Source: a bacterium A37T11 (GTDB lineage Bacteria; Bacteroidota; Bacteroidia; Sphingobacteriales; Sphingobacteriaceae). Taken from it: 64,000 nucleotides of DNA. A program made the position numbers and the translations under genes. Location of the stretch: contig FOBR01000008.1 of NCBI GenBank assembly GCA_900109895.1, positions 62,001 through 126,000 of the forward strand. Reading direction: 5' to 3'. Under the pieces are notes generated by a model. That model saw nothing but the letters and a program-made list of their open reading frames with translations. It did no database searches and was not told where the DNA came from. Positions within the stretch are counted from its first letter, which is position 1. Every line of letters starts with the position of its first letter. This document shows positions 24,498 to 32,282 of this stretch, piece after piece.

Positions 24498-26981
24498 TTA
24501 TTTTTTTTGTTCTTTAGCCAACAAATTTATAAATAATCTATAAGCTCCGGGCACTCCCGCCGGTAATTCCCTAAAAAAAGCAAGGGAAGTATAAACAAAC
24601 TTCCCTTTCCCATAGGGAGTAATGACCAAAGATCCCTTATTCGGTCGCTCTCCAGTATCGTGCATCTGCAAAGGCTGTTGATAATGGCTATCAACTTCTT
24701 CCACAAAATATAACCCGCGCTCTTGTGTCCAGCCTTCAAAATCGGTTGCCTTGATCTTATTTGGATAGTTAAGTGCCTGGTTTGACGCATCGGTTATTTC
24801 TACCTCCGCGTCTTCTTCAGTCACCCGGTCACGGCCAATGGAAAAAGGATAAGGGCCAATTTTGTTCAGGGTTAATCTTGAGTTAACGTTGTATTGCACA
24901 AGCAAGGTACCTCCGTTATTGACATATTCCAGTAAATGTGGCTGTAACAAGCGCATCCGATCATTGATGTTATACAGCCTAACGCCGGTAACAATAGCGT
25001 CATACATGGACAGGTCCTTTTTTAAAATTGTTTCCTCACTTAAATCATCTACCTGTATTCCTAACTCCCTTAAAGAAGGGGCGACCAGATCACCAGCCCC
25101 GGCTAAATAACCGATCCTCTTCACCGTGACCACCGCATCAATCTTACTCAGTCGCAATTTGCTCTCCGGAAACCAGGTTATCGCTGGGATGTGGTCATAA
25201 ACTATATTATGAATAGCTTTCGCTTGAACAGTTTGGCCACTTTCGGTAATTTCGAAAACCATTGAATCAGTTACCGACACATCTTTTGCAGGATAAATCG
25301 TGAATACTTTATCCATCTCTTCGCCCCGCCTCTTTAGGTCGAGATCAATGCTTTCTGGATCTGCGCGCCAGCCTTCGGGCACCACAGCTCTTACCATAGC
25401 CTTAACCCCATCTCGCTGTGCAGTGATCACCGCTTCCAATTTCCTGGGTTCTTCTCCCTTAAATATCAATGCCTTTTGCGACAAATTGACGGTTAAAGCA
25501 GGCGAAATGGAGAGGGGCACATAAATCTCTCCTTTGGCGGGATCCGCAAATTTGTACGATACAGACCTTTCAAACACGAGGCTTTTACCATTAATAGCTA
25601 GTCTAATGAACATTTTAGGGGTCGTCCTATTTTCGGGAAGAGTACGATCTTGTTGCCTATTAACAACGTAAGTACCTCTTGAATGGGGTAAGGATAGCCA
25701 ATAGGGCTGTGTTAACTCTTCTGCATGAAAAGTACTATGCTGTTCGGTCATCTCATTAAATTTGAGCACAGTGCTTCCGGACCCACTCTCTTCTGTTTGC
25801 AGCACGCTATTTGAAAGCTGTTGGATTTCTACACGTACATTCGGATTACGTACAATAAACTGAGTAGTTATTTGAATAGTTTCACCTAGAGCAAAACGGG
25901 GTGCGGGAGCATAGCTTTCTATCCAAACACCCCCGCAGGCCAGTATTAAGTTCTTTATTTCGCTAGCTTTTTGCGCCTTCCAATAGGTATCGTCAAGCGA
26001 TTCCACTTTGTTTAATAAATCAATAAGGGCCTGAATCGATTTTTCAGGATGCCGCATGTCAAAATCCATATTGATTTTATCGATCAGATCCGTGATCAGA
26101 TCCCCTCCTTTTATCCTGTTCCATGTGGTATCTACCCCATCCATCAATGAGCTGGTGGGCGCCTGCCCCAACAAAGTCTGAAAATATTCGGTTTCAGAAC
26201 CCCGTTGTTTTTCAGAACCGAAACCCTGTGTACGGTGATTAGACCGACTTTCAGCAGCTATTTCGCCATATGATTTTCCCAAAAGGGGATTATATTGGCC
26301 TATTTCCAATTTCAACTGGTTGAAATTGGAAGTATTTATAATCCCATATGAGAAGGTATTCCAAAGTAAACGCTTCGCTTGCCAAGGCTTCACAAACGCC
26401 AGTTGTTCCGGAAATCTCTTTGGATCGGCTGCCGCCACAAAAGCTTCTTTCGCCAGTATGGCAGAAGCTTGGTGATGTCCGTGGCCCGCTCTCGAATCCG
26501 GAGGAAACCGCGTAATGATCACATCAGGGTGAAGCAATCGTATAACCCACACGGCATCGGCCAATACTTGCTCTTTGTTCCAGTTATTTAGCGTTTCTTC
26601 AGCTGTTTTTGAGAAGCCAAAATCAATAGCCCTGCTAAAATACTGCTCGCCTCCATCCATGCGGCGGGCAGCCAGCAGCTCCTGCGTCCTTATAAGCCCT
26701 AATTCCTCTCCCTGCTCTGAACCAATTAAGTTCTGGCCACCATCCCCACGGGTTAGTGAAAAATAGGCTGTGCGGTAATGCTTTTCATTGGCCAGCCAGG
26801 TGATCAACCGCGTATTTTCATCATCCGGATGCGCAGCAAAGTACAACACATTTCCTAATGTACCCAATTTCTCCATTCCCGCTTTAATTGCAGAAGCATC
26901 CATTATTGGGGATGGCTGAGCCGACAATTTTAAAAGCTGTGAAAATGTCATCCAAATAAGAAGAGCGTACCTTTTATCCAT
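24498..26981 (-). CDS. PIG-L family deacetylase, large multidomain form
   Basis: 827 aa exported protein. Signal peptide (about 1-21), then an N-terminal PIG-L/LmbE domain (about 35-260) with zinc motif HPDDE and GHGHHQ, matching de-N-acetylases of GlcNAc-type sugars. The remaining 550 residues are beta-rich, followed by a C-terminal Rossmann/GATase-like domain (about 640-820; YVNNGGTLLVQYN). I start at ATG 26981: the upstream in-frame extension runs through the promoter-proximal region and is not signal-like. It follows a leader with mini-ORF and terminator (27081-27236) and precedes the 59-aa membrane gene. Confidence 0.85.
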   Translation of the reverse strand: MDKRYALLIWMTFSQLLKLSAQPSPIMDASAIKAGMEKLGTLGNVLYFAAHPDDENTRLITWLANEKHYRTAYFSLTRGDGGQNLIGSEQGEELGLIRTQELLAARRMDGGEQYFSRAIDFGFSKTAEETLNNWNKEQVLADAVWVIRLLHPDVIITRFPPDSRAGHGHHQASAILAKEAFVAAADPKRFPEQLAFVKPWQAKRLLWNTFSYGIINTSNFNQLKLEIGQYNPLLGKSYGEIAAESRSNHRTQGFGSEKQRGSETEYFQTLLGQAPTSSLMDGVDTTWNRIKGGDLITDLIDKINMDFDMRHPEKSIQALIDLLNKVESLDDTYWKAQKASEIKNLILACGGVWIESYAPAPRFALGETIQITTQFIVRNPNVRVEIQQLSNSVLQTEESGSGSTVLKFNEMTEQHSTFHAEELTQPYWLSLPHSRGTYVVNRQQDRTLPENRTTPKMFIRLAINGKSLVFERSVSYKFADPAKGEIYVPLSISPALTVNLSQKALIFKGEEPRKLEAVITAQRDGVKAMVRAVVPEGWRADPESIDLDLKRRGEEMDKVFTIYPAKDVSVTDSMVFEITESGQTVQAKAIHNIVYDHIPAITWFPESKLRLSKIDAVVTVKRIGYLAGAGDLVAPSLRELGIQVDDLSEETILKKDLSMYDAIVTGVRLYNINDRMRLLQPHLLEYVNNGGTLLVQYNVNSRLTLNKIGPYPFSIGRDRVTEEDAEVEITDASNQALNYPNKIKATDFEGWTQERGLYFVEEVDSHYQQPLQMHDTGERPNKGSLVITPYGKGKFVYTSLAFFRELPAGVPGAYRLFINLLAKEQKK

Positions 26982-27080
26982 TCGAACACTGTTTTTGAGG
27001 CCGTAAATATAAAAAGACCCTTCTGTAATGGCGCAGTGGAACGACAGTTTGATAAAAATTTTACCTAATAGCTGCAATTG

Positions 27081-27119
27081 AAAAAACAAAAGCCGCCCCG
27101 GGATCTGGACAGCTTTTGT
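27081..27119 (-). terminator. Strong intrinsic terminator/attenuator upstream of the PIG-L gene
   Basis: Minus-strand stem of 13 bp (ACAAAAGCTGTCC with GGGCGGCTTTTGT, including two G-U pairs), 8-nt loop, followed by an uninterrupted T run (27086-27081). It lies only 4 nt after the mini-ORF stop and 99 nt before the PIG-L ATG. Confidence 0.8.
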
Positions 27120-27122
27120 AAA

Positions 27123-27170
27123 TTAACAATTAAAAAAATTTACCGCTTCGAAGCTTACAGAATTATGCAT
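27123..27170 (-). CDS. Candidate 15-aa leader peptide
   Basis: ATG at 27168-27170, TAA at 27123-27125; encodes MHNSVSFEAVNFFNC. It has three Phe and three Asn and ends in Cys. Too short to judge by coding statistics; supported only by its place between a promoter-like element and a terminator. Could be a leader peptide of an attenuator or an ORF within a small RNA. Confidence 0.4.
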   Translation of the reverse strand: MHNSVSFEAVNFFNC

Positions 27171-27228
27171 CACTGCATGGTGGATTAAGCTATTAATAAG
27201 CCTTGAAGTAACTAACCTTTAATGCTAG

Positions 27229-27259
27229 TAAATGTACAAAACATTTTTTCCGGAACCAA
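27229..27259 (-). promoter_or_regulatory. Promoter-like element for the leader
   Basis: Minus strand: TTG (27259-27257), 20 nt, TACATTTA (27236-27229), 7 of 8 matches to the -7 consensus. Predicted start near 27224. Confidence 0.4.
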
Positions 27260-27387
27260 CAAAGTTTTCAACACCTGTTTGGTGTTTTCCACATAACTTT
27301 CGTCATTTTATTGAAATAGAAAGCTTTATCTGTGCTTATTTTTATATTAATGAAAACAAAGAATTTTAAAATACCGGGTTTCTTTAA

Positions 27388-27645
27388 TCATTTATCTATA
27401 GAACCCAAAACCCGTTTCATAAATGCATTTAAAGCATCCTTTTGTTCCATACCACTTTTCACCAGCTTATTCACCTCCAGGGCACCATAAAAATTGGAAA
27501 TCAATTCTCCGATAACATCCAACTCTTCGTCTTTTAGTGCAGATGATTCGGTTAAATATTCAAGTGTTTCGATCGTCTCCAGCACATAGTCCTCATCATT
27601 ATCTGCAATAAACTGCTGCAGATGTTTAATTATGGGTAACTTCAT
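27388..27645 (-). CDS. DUF6952-like small protein
   Basis: 85 aa, acidic and helical, no signal peptide. I recognise it as the small protein that commonly accompanies thioredoxin and peroxiredoxin in Bacteroidota (DUF6952), but the family name is from memory. Starts inside the last 20 nt of the thioredoxin gene in another frame, so translation is coupled. Function unknown; probably part of the same peroxide response. Confidence 0.7.
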   Translation of the reverse strand: MKLPIIKHLQQFIADNDEDYVLETIETLEYLTESSALKDEELDVIGELISNFYGALEVNKLVKSGMEQKDALNAFMKRVLGSIDK

Positions 27646-27940
27646 TGACCAGCTCCGTTAAAGATTCCAATTTATTCGTCTGAACCTGGTTGATGAGCTT
27701 TCCACCTTTAAAAGCGGCAAAAGTGGGCAGATTTGATACGTCAGCCAATTTCCGTGATTCGGGAAACTTCTCAGCGTCGGCAATCACAAACGGCACATCT
27801 TCATGTTCTCCGGCCAGTTTTTTAAATTTCGGCTTCATGATTTTGCAGTTTCCGCACCAGGAAGCCGCGTATTGTACCAGTACTACATCATTGCCCGAAA
27901 CAATTTCCGACAAGTTGTCCTGTTCTAACTCTTGTACCAT
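27626..27940 (-). CDS. Thioredoxin family protein
   Basis: 104 aa single-domain thioredoxin, cytoplasmic. Active site WCGNC (Cys29, Cys32), cis-Pro in NLPTFAAF. The usual GP is replaced by GN between the cysteines, which alters redox potential. Located 16 nt after the peroxiredoxin gene, which it likely reduces. Confidence 0.9.
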   Translation of the reverse strand: MVQELEQDNLSEIVSGNDVVLVQYAASWCGNCKIMKPKFKKLAGEHEDVPFVIADAEKFPESRKLADVSNLPTFAAFKGGKLINQVQTNKLESLTELVNEVTHN

Positions 27941-27956
27941 ACGTAATTTCTCCTTA

Positions 27957-28595
27957 TTAATTTGCAGACAGGTAACTGGCTACACCCTGACGGGTAGCAC
28001 TCATGGCTTCTTTGCCCTCTTCCCAGTTTGCCGGGCATACTTCCCCGTGTTTCTGTACATGAGCGTAAGCATCAATCAGCCTAATATATTCTTTAACATT
28101 TCTTCCCAATGGCATATCGTTCACACTCTCATGAAAAACCTTTCCATCCTCATCTATGAGATACGTGGCGCGATACGTAACGTTTGATCCTTCCGTAATC
28201 ACTTCCCTAAGCTCCTCGTCATATTCTTCTTTCCCTATATCCAATATACCCAGCAATTTTGACAAATTACGGTTGGTATCTGCCAAAATTGGATAGGTCA
28301 CGCCCTCAATGCCTCCATTATCCTTGGCAGTATTTAGCCAGGCAAAGTGCACTTCATTGGTATCACAAGAAGCACCAATAACGATGGTATGCCGTTTTTC
28401 AAACTCTGGTAATGCTTCCTGAAAAGCGTGCAACTCTGTTGGGCAAACAAACGTAAAATCTTTAGGGTACCAGAATAGTAATACTTTTTTTCCTTTGGAA
28501 ACAGCTTCCTGAAAAATATTTATTTTTAAATCATCGCCCATGTGGTCCATGGCGTCAACAGCAATGTTTGGAAACTTTTTACCTACTAAACTCAT
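27957..28595 (-). CDS. Peroxiredoxin, typical 2-Cys (AhpC/Prx1 class)
   Basis: 212 aa cytoplasmic peroxidase that reduces H2O2 and alkyl hydroperoxides. Peroxidatic Cys51 in FTFVCPTE and resolving Cys187 in HGEVCPANW. Start taken as ATG 28595 (MSLVGKKFPN); the upstream in-frame extension crosses the predicted promoter. First gene of a three-gene unit (prx-trx-DUF6952). An 18-bp dyad at 28697-28714 stands about 50 nt upstream of the -7 box and may be an operator. Confidence 0.93.
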   Translation of the reverse strand: MSLVGKKFPNIAVDAMDHMGDDLKINIFQEAVSKGKKVLLFWYPKDFTFVCPTELHAFQEALPEFEKRHTIVIGASCDTNEVHFAWLNTAKDNGGIEGVTYPILADTNRNLSKLLGILDIGKEEYDEELREVITEGSNVTYRATYLIDEDGKVFHESVNDMPLGRNVKEYIRLIDAYAHVQKHGEVCPANWEEGKEAMSATRQGVASYLSAN

Positions 28596-28638
28596 AACTC
28601 TTTTAATTTGTTGATTAAACTCATTTTTATTAACAGTA

Positions 28639-28646
28639 CAAAGATA
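28639..28646 (-). promoter_or_regulatory. -7 promoter element for the peroxiredoxin operon
   Basis: TATCTTTG on the minus strand; predicted leader about 37-40 nt. No -33 box at the normal distance, as expected for a promoter needing an activator. Confidence 0.4.
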
Positions 28647-28696
28647 GGGCAAAGAGCCTTTAGGGTGTTATCCTTTTTATCGATACAGGAATAGCT

Positions 28697-28714
28697 TGTG
28701 TCTATTAAGACACA
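28697..28714. promoter_or_regulatory. 18-bp dyad, candidate operator
   Basis: TGTGTCT-ATTA-AGACACA, perfect 7-bp arms, located in the 5' region of the peroxiredoxin operon. Confidence 0.35.
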
Positions 28715-28815
28715 GTAAATTCATAGTTATATTTGATATATAAATTTTGTAAAATGCCTGCTAAAAACATTTTTTTGCTTTAGTAGCGGTGAAGTATTAC
28801 TTTTGCTCGAAGTTT

Positions 28816-28890
28816 GGCCCTGTAGTTCAACGGATAGAATAGGCGTTTCCTAAACTCTAGATATGGGTTCGATTCCCGTCGGGGCTACCA
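28816..28890 (+). tRNA. tRNA-Arg(CCT)
   Basis: 75 nt including encoded CCA. Acceptor GGCCCTG pairs with CGGGGCT (two G-U), D-stem GTTC/GAAT, T-arm with loop TTCGATT, anticodon loop TTCCTAA giving CCT (reads AGG). The anticodon stem GGCGT/ACTCT contains one C-U mismatch at pair 29-41. Followed directly by a terminator. Confidence 0.88.
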
Positions 28891-28928
28891 ATCCCATGCT
28901 AAAAAACCTTAGCGTGGGATTCTAGTTT
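28891..28928. terminator. Terminator after tRNA-Arg
   Basis: 12-bp stem (28891-28902 with 28909-28920, one G-U), 6-nt loop, then TCTAGTTTTT. Also positioned for the convergent VirJ-like gene. Confidence 0.75.
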
Positions 28929-29627
28929 TTACTTTACCTGCCTAATGATCAAATCTATTTCTTTCGTGACGGTTGCGGCATCTTTATTATAACCATGGCT
29001 TCCAGGAAACAAGGTAAGGTTAAAACCACTATTTTTAAATAACGTTATGTCACGTTTATTTTCTTCTTTTCCAAAAAATATATAAACTTGATTGTGATTT
29101 AATTTCTTCAATTCAGGGATAACCGGATAATTTTTATTTTCGGCACTAATGTTTAGCATAGTGGTTACTTTTACCTCAAAATCTGCATAGCCGCTTGGTG
29201 AAAGGCAAAAAACCTTCTTAATAGTGTGCTGCTCTAAAATTGGTAACCTGCTGATAAAAAAAGGGAGCACACTAGCTCCAAATGAATATCCGGCCACTAC
29301 AATTTGCTTCTCTTTAAAATCTGCCGGAAACGTTTTAAAGATACCCGAAATCATGATGGCAACCTCTTCAGGAGTCTTTTTTTCCCAAAAATATTTCTTG
29401 GAATCTATGCTAAAGATGGTATATCCCTTTTGGTTGATGTTTTCAGCTATTTGCTGGCTAAAATCATTCCACCCACCATCGCCCGTAAAATAGATCACCA
29501 CAGGTAACGCTGGGTTACTACCTCGTTTTATGATAACAGGTACATCGCCCTGGGCAGCAAAAAGGCCCAGGACAGACGTCCATAACAATTGTCCAAGAAT
29601 TGTCAAAACAAACGGAACTTTTTTCAT
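28929..29627 (-). CDS. VirJ/AcvB-like alpha/beta hydrolase
   Basis: 232 aa exported serine hydrolase. Signal peptide (about 1-24), then the VirJ domain: FTGDGGWNDF, IDSKKYFW, nucleophile in GYSFGA, His in PGSHGYN. AcvB of Agrobacterium and related periplasmic enzymes hydrolyse lysyl- or alanyl-phosphatidylglycerol; the same role is inferred here. The ATG overlaps the TGA of the upstream MprF-like gene (ATGA), which supports a shared pathway. Confidence 0.8.
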   Translation of the reverse strand: MKKVPFVLTILGQLLWTSVLGLFAAQGDVPVIIKRGSNPALPVVIYFTGDGGWNDFSQQIAENINQKGYTIFSIDSKKYFWEKKTPEEVAIMISGIFKTFPADFKEKQIVVAGYSFGASVLPFFISRLPILEQHTIKKVFCLSPSGYADFEVKVTTMLNISAENKNYPVIPELKKLNHNQVYIFFGKEENKRDITLFKNSGFNLTLFPGSHGYNKDAATVTKEIDLIIRQVK

Positions 29628-32215
29628 AAAGAATCTTTACTTCTCATCACTTTATTTAATGCCTGGGGTATTTGCAACAAATCATAATAATTAGAATATA
29701 CCAAGTATTTGTTATGCCATTCAGGCTCATACTTTTCTTTAAACTCACGTAGTCCCTTATAATGTTTAAATGCAGGCAATTTTTCATAGGCAAACCTAAT
29801 CGTCCTTTGTGAAATATTTTCGGGTGCATCTATTCCTGAAAATGGCACCAAACCCATATTTAAATGTGTATACCCGTTTTCCCTGCCATACAAAATAAGC
29901 GCCACAATCAAACTATCCATATTTCCTCCAGGAGCATCTTCCGTTCGCCGTATTAGATCATAGGTAATTTCATTTTTAACGTTATCCGGAATGATGTTTA
30001 AAAAAGCTACGATTTGGCCATCCTCATTTTCCAATGAAATAATAGTACATTGTTTTAACTCATCGTCATCAAACCATCCTTGCGAAAAGGTAAATTCTTC
30101 CCGATTATTAAATTTGAGCCAATTGTCAGATACCAGACGTAGTTTCATTACCAGACCATCATTTAATGGACTTGGATAGATTGCCGTATGAAAACCTTTT
30201 TTTTGAATACTATTCATCGCATTGCGCAAAGACTTATGCCCTTTGCCCTCCAGGCTAAATTGGCTAAGGTTTACAATAGCTTCCTGGCCTATAGGTAACG
30301 CCTTTTTACCAGCCTTTTCAAAAAAAACAACCCTATCTTGATCTACCCGATAAAAGCAACTATTTAAGCTGTTATCCGCACAAAACTCGTCGAACTCCTC
30401 CAATATCCGGTTCGATGTTTCATCATTGGCACCTACTGGTTCATCCAAAACAACAGCAAAGCTATTGGCTACCTTGTAAGCAATGAATGCATCGCCCGCC
30501 CTGCTGAAAAAAAACCGCTTATCCTTGGCAATTTTAAAATAATCCACTGCAGATATTCCATGAGCATCTAATAGTTTTTTTGCCAACACTCGCTCCTCCT
30601 TATCAGAATAAGCCGCTGGTTTAAATGGTTGAAACAAGGTATAGCACAAATAGGCAATTGCAGCAATCCCCAAAAAATTAATGGAATAAACAAATAACCT
30701 GGCAAATTCTGTCCGTGGAGCCAGATGTACCGGATCCATTAAAACCAGGCAGGAAAGCGTATTCGTAATTGACTCACGAAGGGAGAAATCATTGTTGAAA
30801 TGATGTACTTGTAAAAAATAGAATCCCATTGTCCCATAAGCCAGCACGGCCATTAATACAAGCAGCGCAGTAGCAATGCTCGTATCATTAATAGTATTTT
30901 TACCCTTAATATAATATTGTTTATAAGTAATGGCCAAGGTAATTACAGAAAATAGTGCAAATGATGCTTCCTCGTAATCGATGGCCTTTGTCAAGTGACC
31001 TATAAAAGATAATACACTAAGTACCATTGCCATATACCATGCGTTCTTAAAACCCTTAAATAATAATGCAGAACACACCATTAACAAGAATCCCAGAAAC
31101 AAGATCATGTGGTTGGAAAAGTAGATGGTCTCTGCAGGAATGAATTGCAGCAGGACATGCACTCTGCTAGAAATTGCCGGAGTCAATATGGAAAGCACAT
31201 TGACGATCCCCAACATAAACAGCAATACTGGAGGAAATACACGAAAAAACAAATTCCCCTTTTTAAACAAAAACATCAAAAGCCCTGCAACCAGGGGTAA
31301 CCAAAATTCAAATAATCGGTAAAGAAACGTGATTGAAAGACCTTCAGTTTGATTGTATCCATATCCGGAAAGAACATAAACCATAGAAATCTCTACAGCC
31401 CCAAGCCCCCGCATAAATGGTGAAAGACACAAAAACAAGGTTGGTATGGCATATCCAACCGTAGCAGACAGCAAAGACCCCTCAAAACCAAGAGCTCGCG
31501 TGGCTACATATAAATGAGAAATACCAATGCACTCAATGCAACAAGACAGCAGCAACGTTATTAACAAATCTTTTTTGGAAAAAGTTCCTTGGGTAATTTC
31601 AGTAACAGTAGCAGAAAAAGCAGGGAAAAACCGATTAATTAATCGAAAGACAGCTCCTCTTTTGTAAATAGATACACTGATATAGGTTAATAATAGCAAT
31701 AAGACCACTAAACCACCAACTTCTTCCCACTCCGATCCAACCGATTTTCCCGACAGTCCAGTAAAAATAATAACTGGAATGACCAAAATGACCACCGTTA
31801 CAATTCCGATAACACCATATATATAGGAAGCAAGATGGATCTTGCCTTTGCTCACACCACTCTTTTCAATCTCTTTATTAAATAACGCCAAGGAAGTGAT
31901 GCCGCCACCGGGAAGAAAAACACTCGCCAAATTTCTTTTTAAAAACAAGATAATAGCCTGTTTCAAAAACACCTTTTCGCCTACCGTACGAAAACTAAAG
32001 ACGTACATCAATGATTGAACCGTAATATAGATTACAACCAAGCCAACTCCAATCAAAAGCCAGAAGGGATTACTATGAAAGATGGAATCTTTTACACGTA
32101 TAAGCTCATCACGCTGTTGCCTTAAAAAATAGATTCCCATTAAAATAAATAGAAATCCAATAATTTCTTTGGCATAATAATGCCGTTGCCGAAGATATAT
32201 TTTTATTTTTTCCAT
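29624..32215 (-). CDS. MprF-like phosphatidylglycerol aminoacyltransferase/flippase
   Basis: 863 aa inner-membrane protein. The N-terminal half has about 8 helices of the UPF0104 flippase type (1-330), followed by more helices (to about 530) and a cytosolic C-terminal DUF2156 GNAT-like domain (about 545-855) that transfers Lys or Ala from aminoacyl-tRNA to phosphatidylglycerol. Length and order match MprF. The modification lowers surface charge and protects against cationic peptides. First gene of a two-gene unit with the VirJ-like hydrolase. The specific amino acid cannot be predicted by eye. Confidence 0.83.
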   Translation of the reverse strand: MEKIKIYLRQRHYYAKEIIGFLFILMGIYFLRQQRDELIRVKDSIFHSNPFWLLIGVGLVVIYITVQSLMYVFSFRTVGEKVFLKQAIILFLKRNLASVFLPGGGITSLALFNKEIEKSGVSKGKIHLASYIYGVIGIVTVVILVIPVIIFTGLSGKSVGSEWEEVGGLVVLLLLLTYISVSIYKRGAVFRLINRFFPAFSATVTEITQGTFSKKDLLITLLLSCCIECIGISHLYVATRALGFEGSLLSATVGYAIPTLFLCLSPFMRGLGAVEISMVYVLSGYGYNQTEGLSITFLYRLFEFWLPLVAGLLMFLFKKGNLFFRVFPPVLLFMLGIVNVLSILTPAISSRVHVLLQFIPAETIYFSNHMILFLGFLLMVCSALLFKGFKNAWYMAMVLSVLSFIGHLTKAIDYEEASFALFSVITLAITYKQYYIKGKNTINDTSIATALLVLMAVLAYGTMGFYFLQVHHFNNDFSLRESITNTLSCLVLMDPVHLAPRTEFARLFVYSINFLGIAAIAYLCYTLFQPFKPAAYSDKEERVLAKKLLDAHGISAVDYFKIAKDKRFFFSRAGDAFIAYKVANSFAVVLDEPVGANDETSNRILEEFDEFCADNSLNSCFYRVDQDRVVFFEKAGKKALPIGQEAIVNLSQFSLEGKGHKSLRNAMNSIQKKGFHTAIYPSPLNDGLVMKLRLVSDNWLKFNNREEFTFSQGWFDDDELKQCTIISLENEDGQIVAFLNIIPDNVKNEITYDLIRRTEDAPGGNMDSLIVALILYGRENGYTHLNMGLVPFSGIDAPENISQRTIRFAYEKLPAFKHYKGLREFKEKYEPEWHNKYLVYSNYYDLLQIPQALNKVMRSKDSL

Positions 32216-32243
32216 GGCCTTTGCACAAGAACCTGTATTTTAC

Positions 32244-32277
32244 TTATTTGTTTGTTCCATGTGGAACAAACAAATAA
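32244..32277. repeat. 34-bp palindrome upstream of mprF-like gene
   Basis: Two perfect 16-bp arms (32244-32259 and 32262-32277) around a central TG. The core TGTTCCATGTGGAACA resembles parS. No strong T run follows on either strand. It could be an operator, a parS relative, or an mRNA hairpin 28 nt before the mprF-like ATG. Confidence 0.6.
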
Positions 32278-32282
32278 AATCG

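Larger units (their letters stand above)
26982..27387. other. 406-bp intergenic region containing a leader module
   Basis: No long ORF. On the minus strand, in transcription order: a promoter-like pair (27259-27229), a 54-nt leader, a 15-codon ORF (27170-27123), a strong intrinsic terminator (27119-27081), then 99 nt before the PIG-L start codon. The 27260-27387 part holds the 3' flank of the DUF6952 gene with no terminator that I can see. Confidence 0.6.

Noticed and set aside
27690-28187. 165-codon plus-strand ORF
   Set aside because: It is antisense to the thioredoxin and peroxiredoxin genes, whose active sites and lengths are clear; its protein shows no domain pattern.
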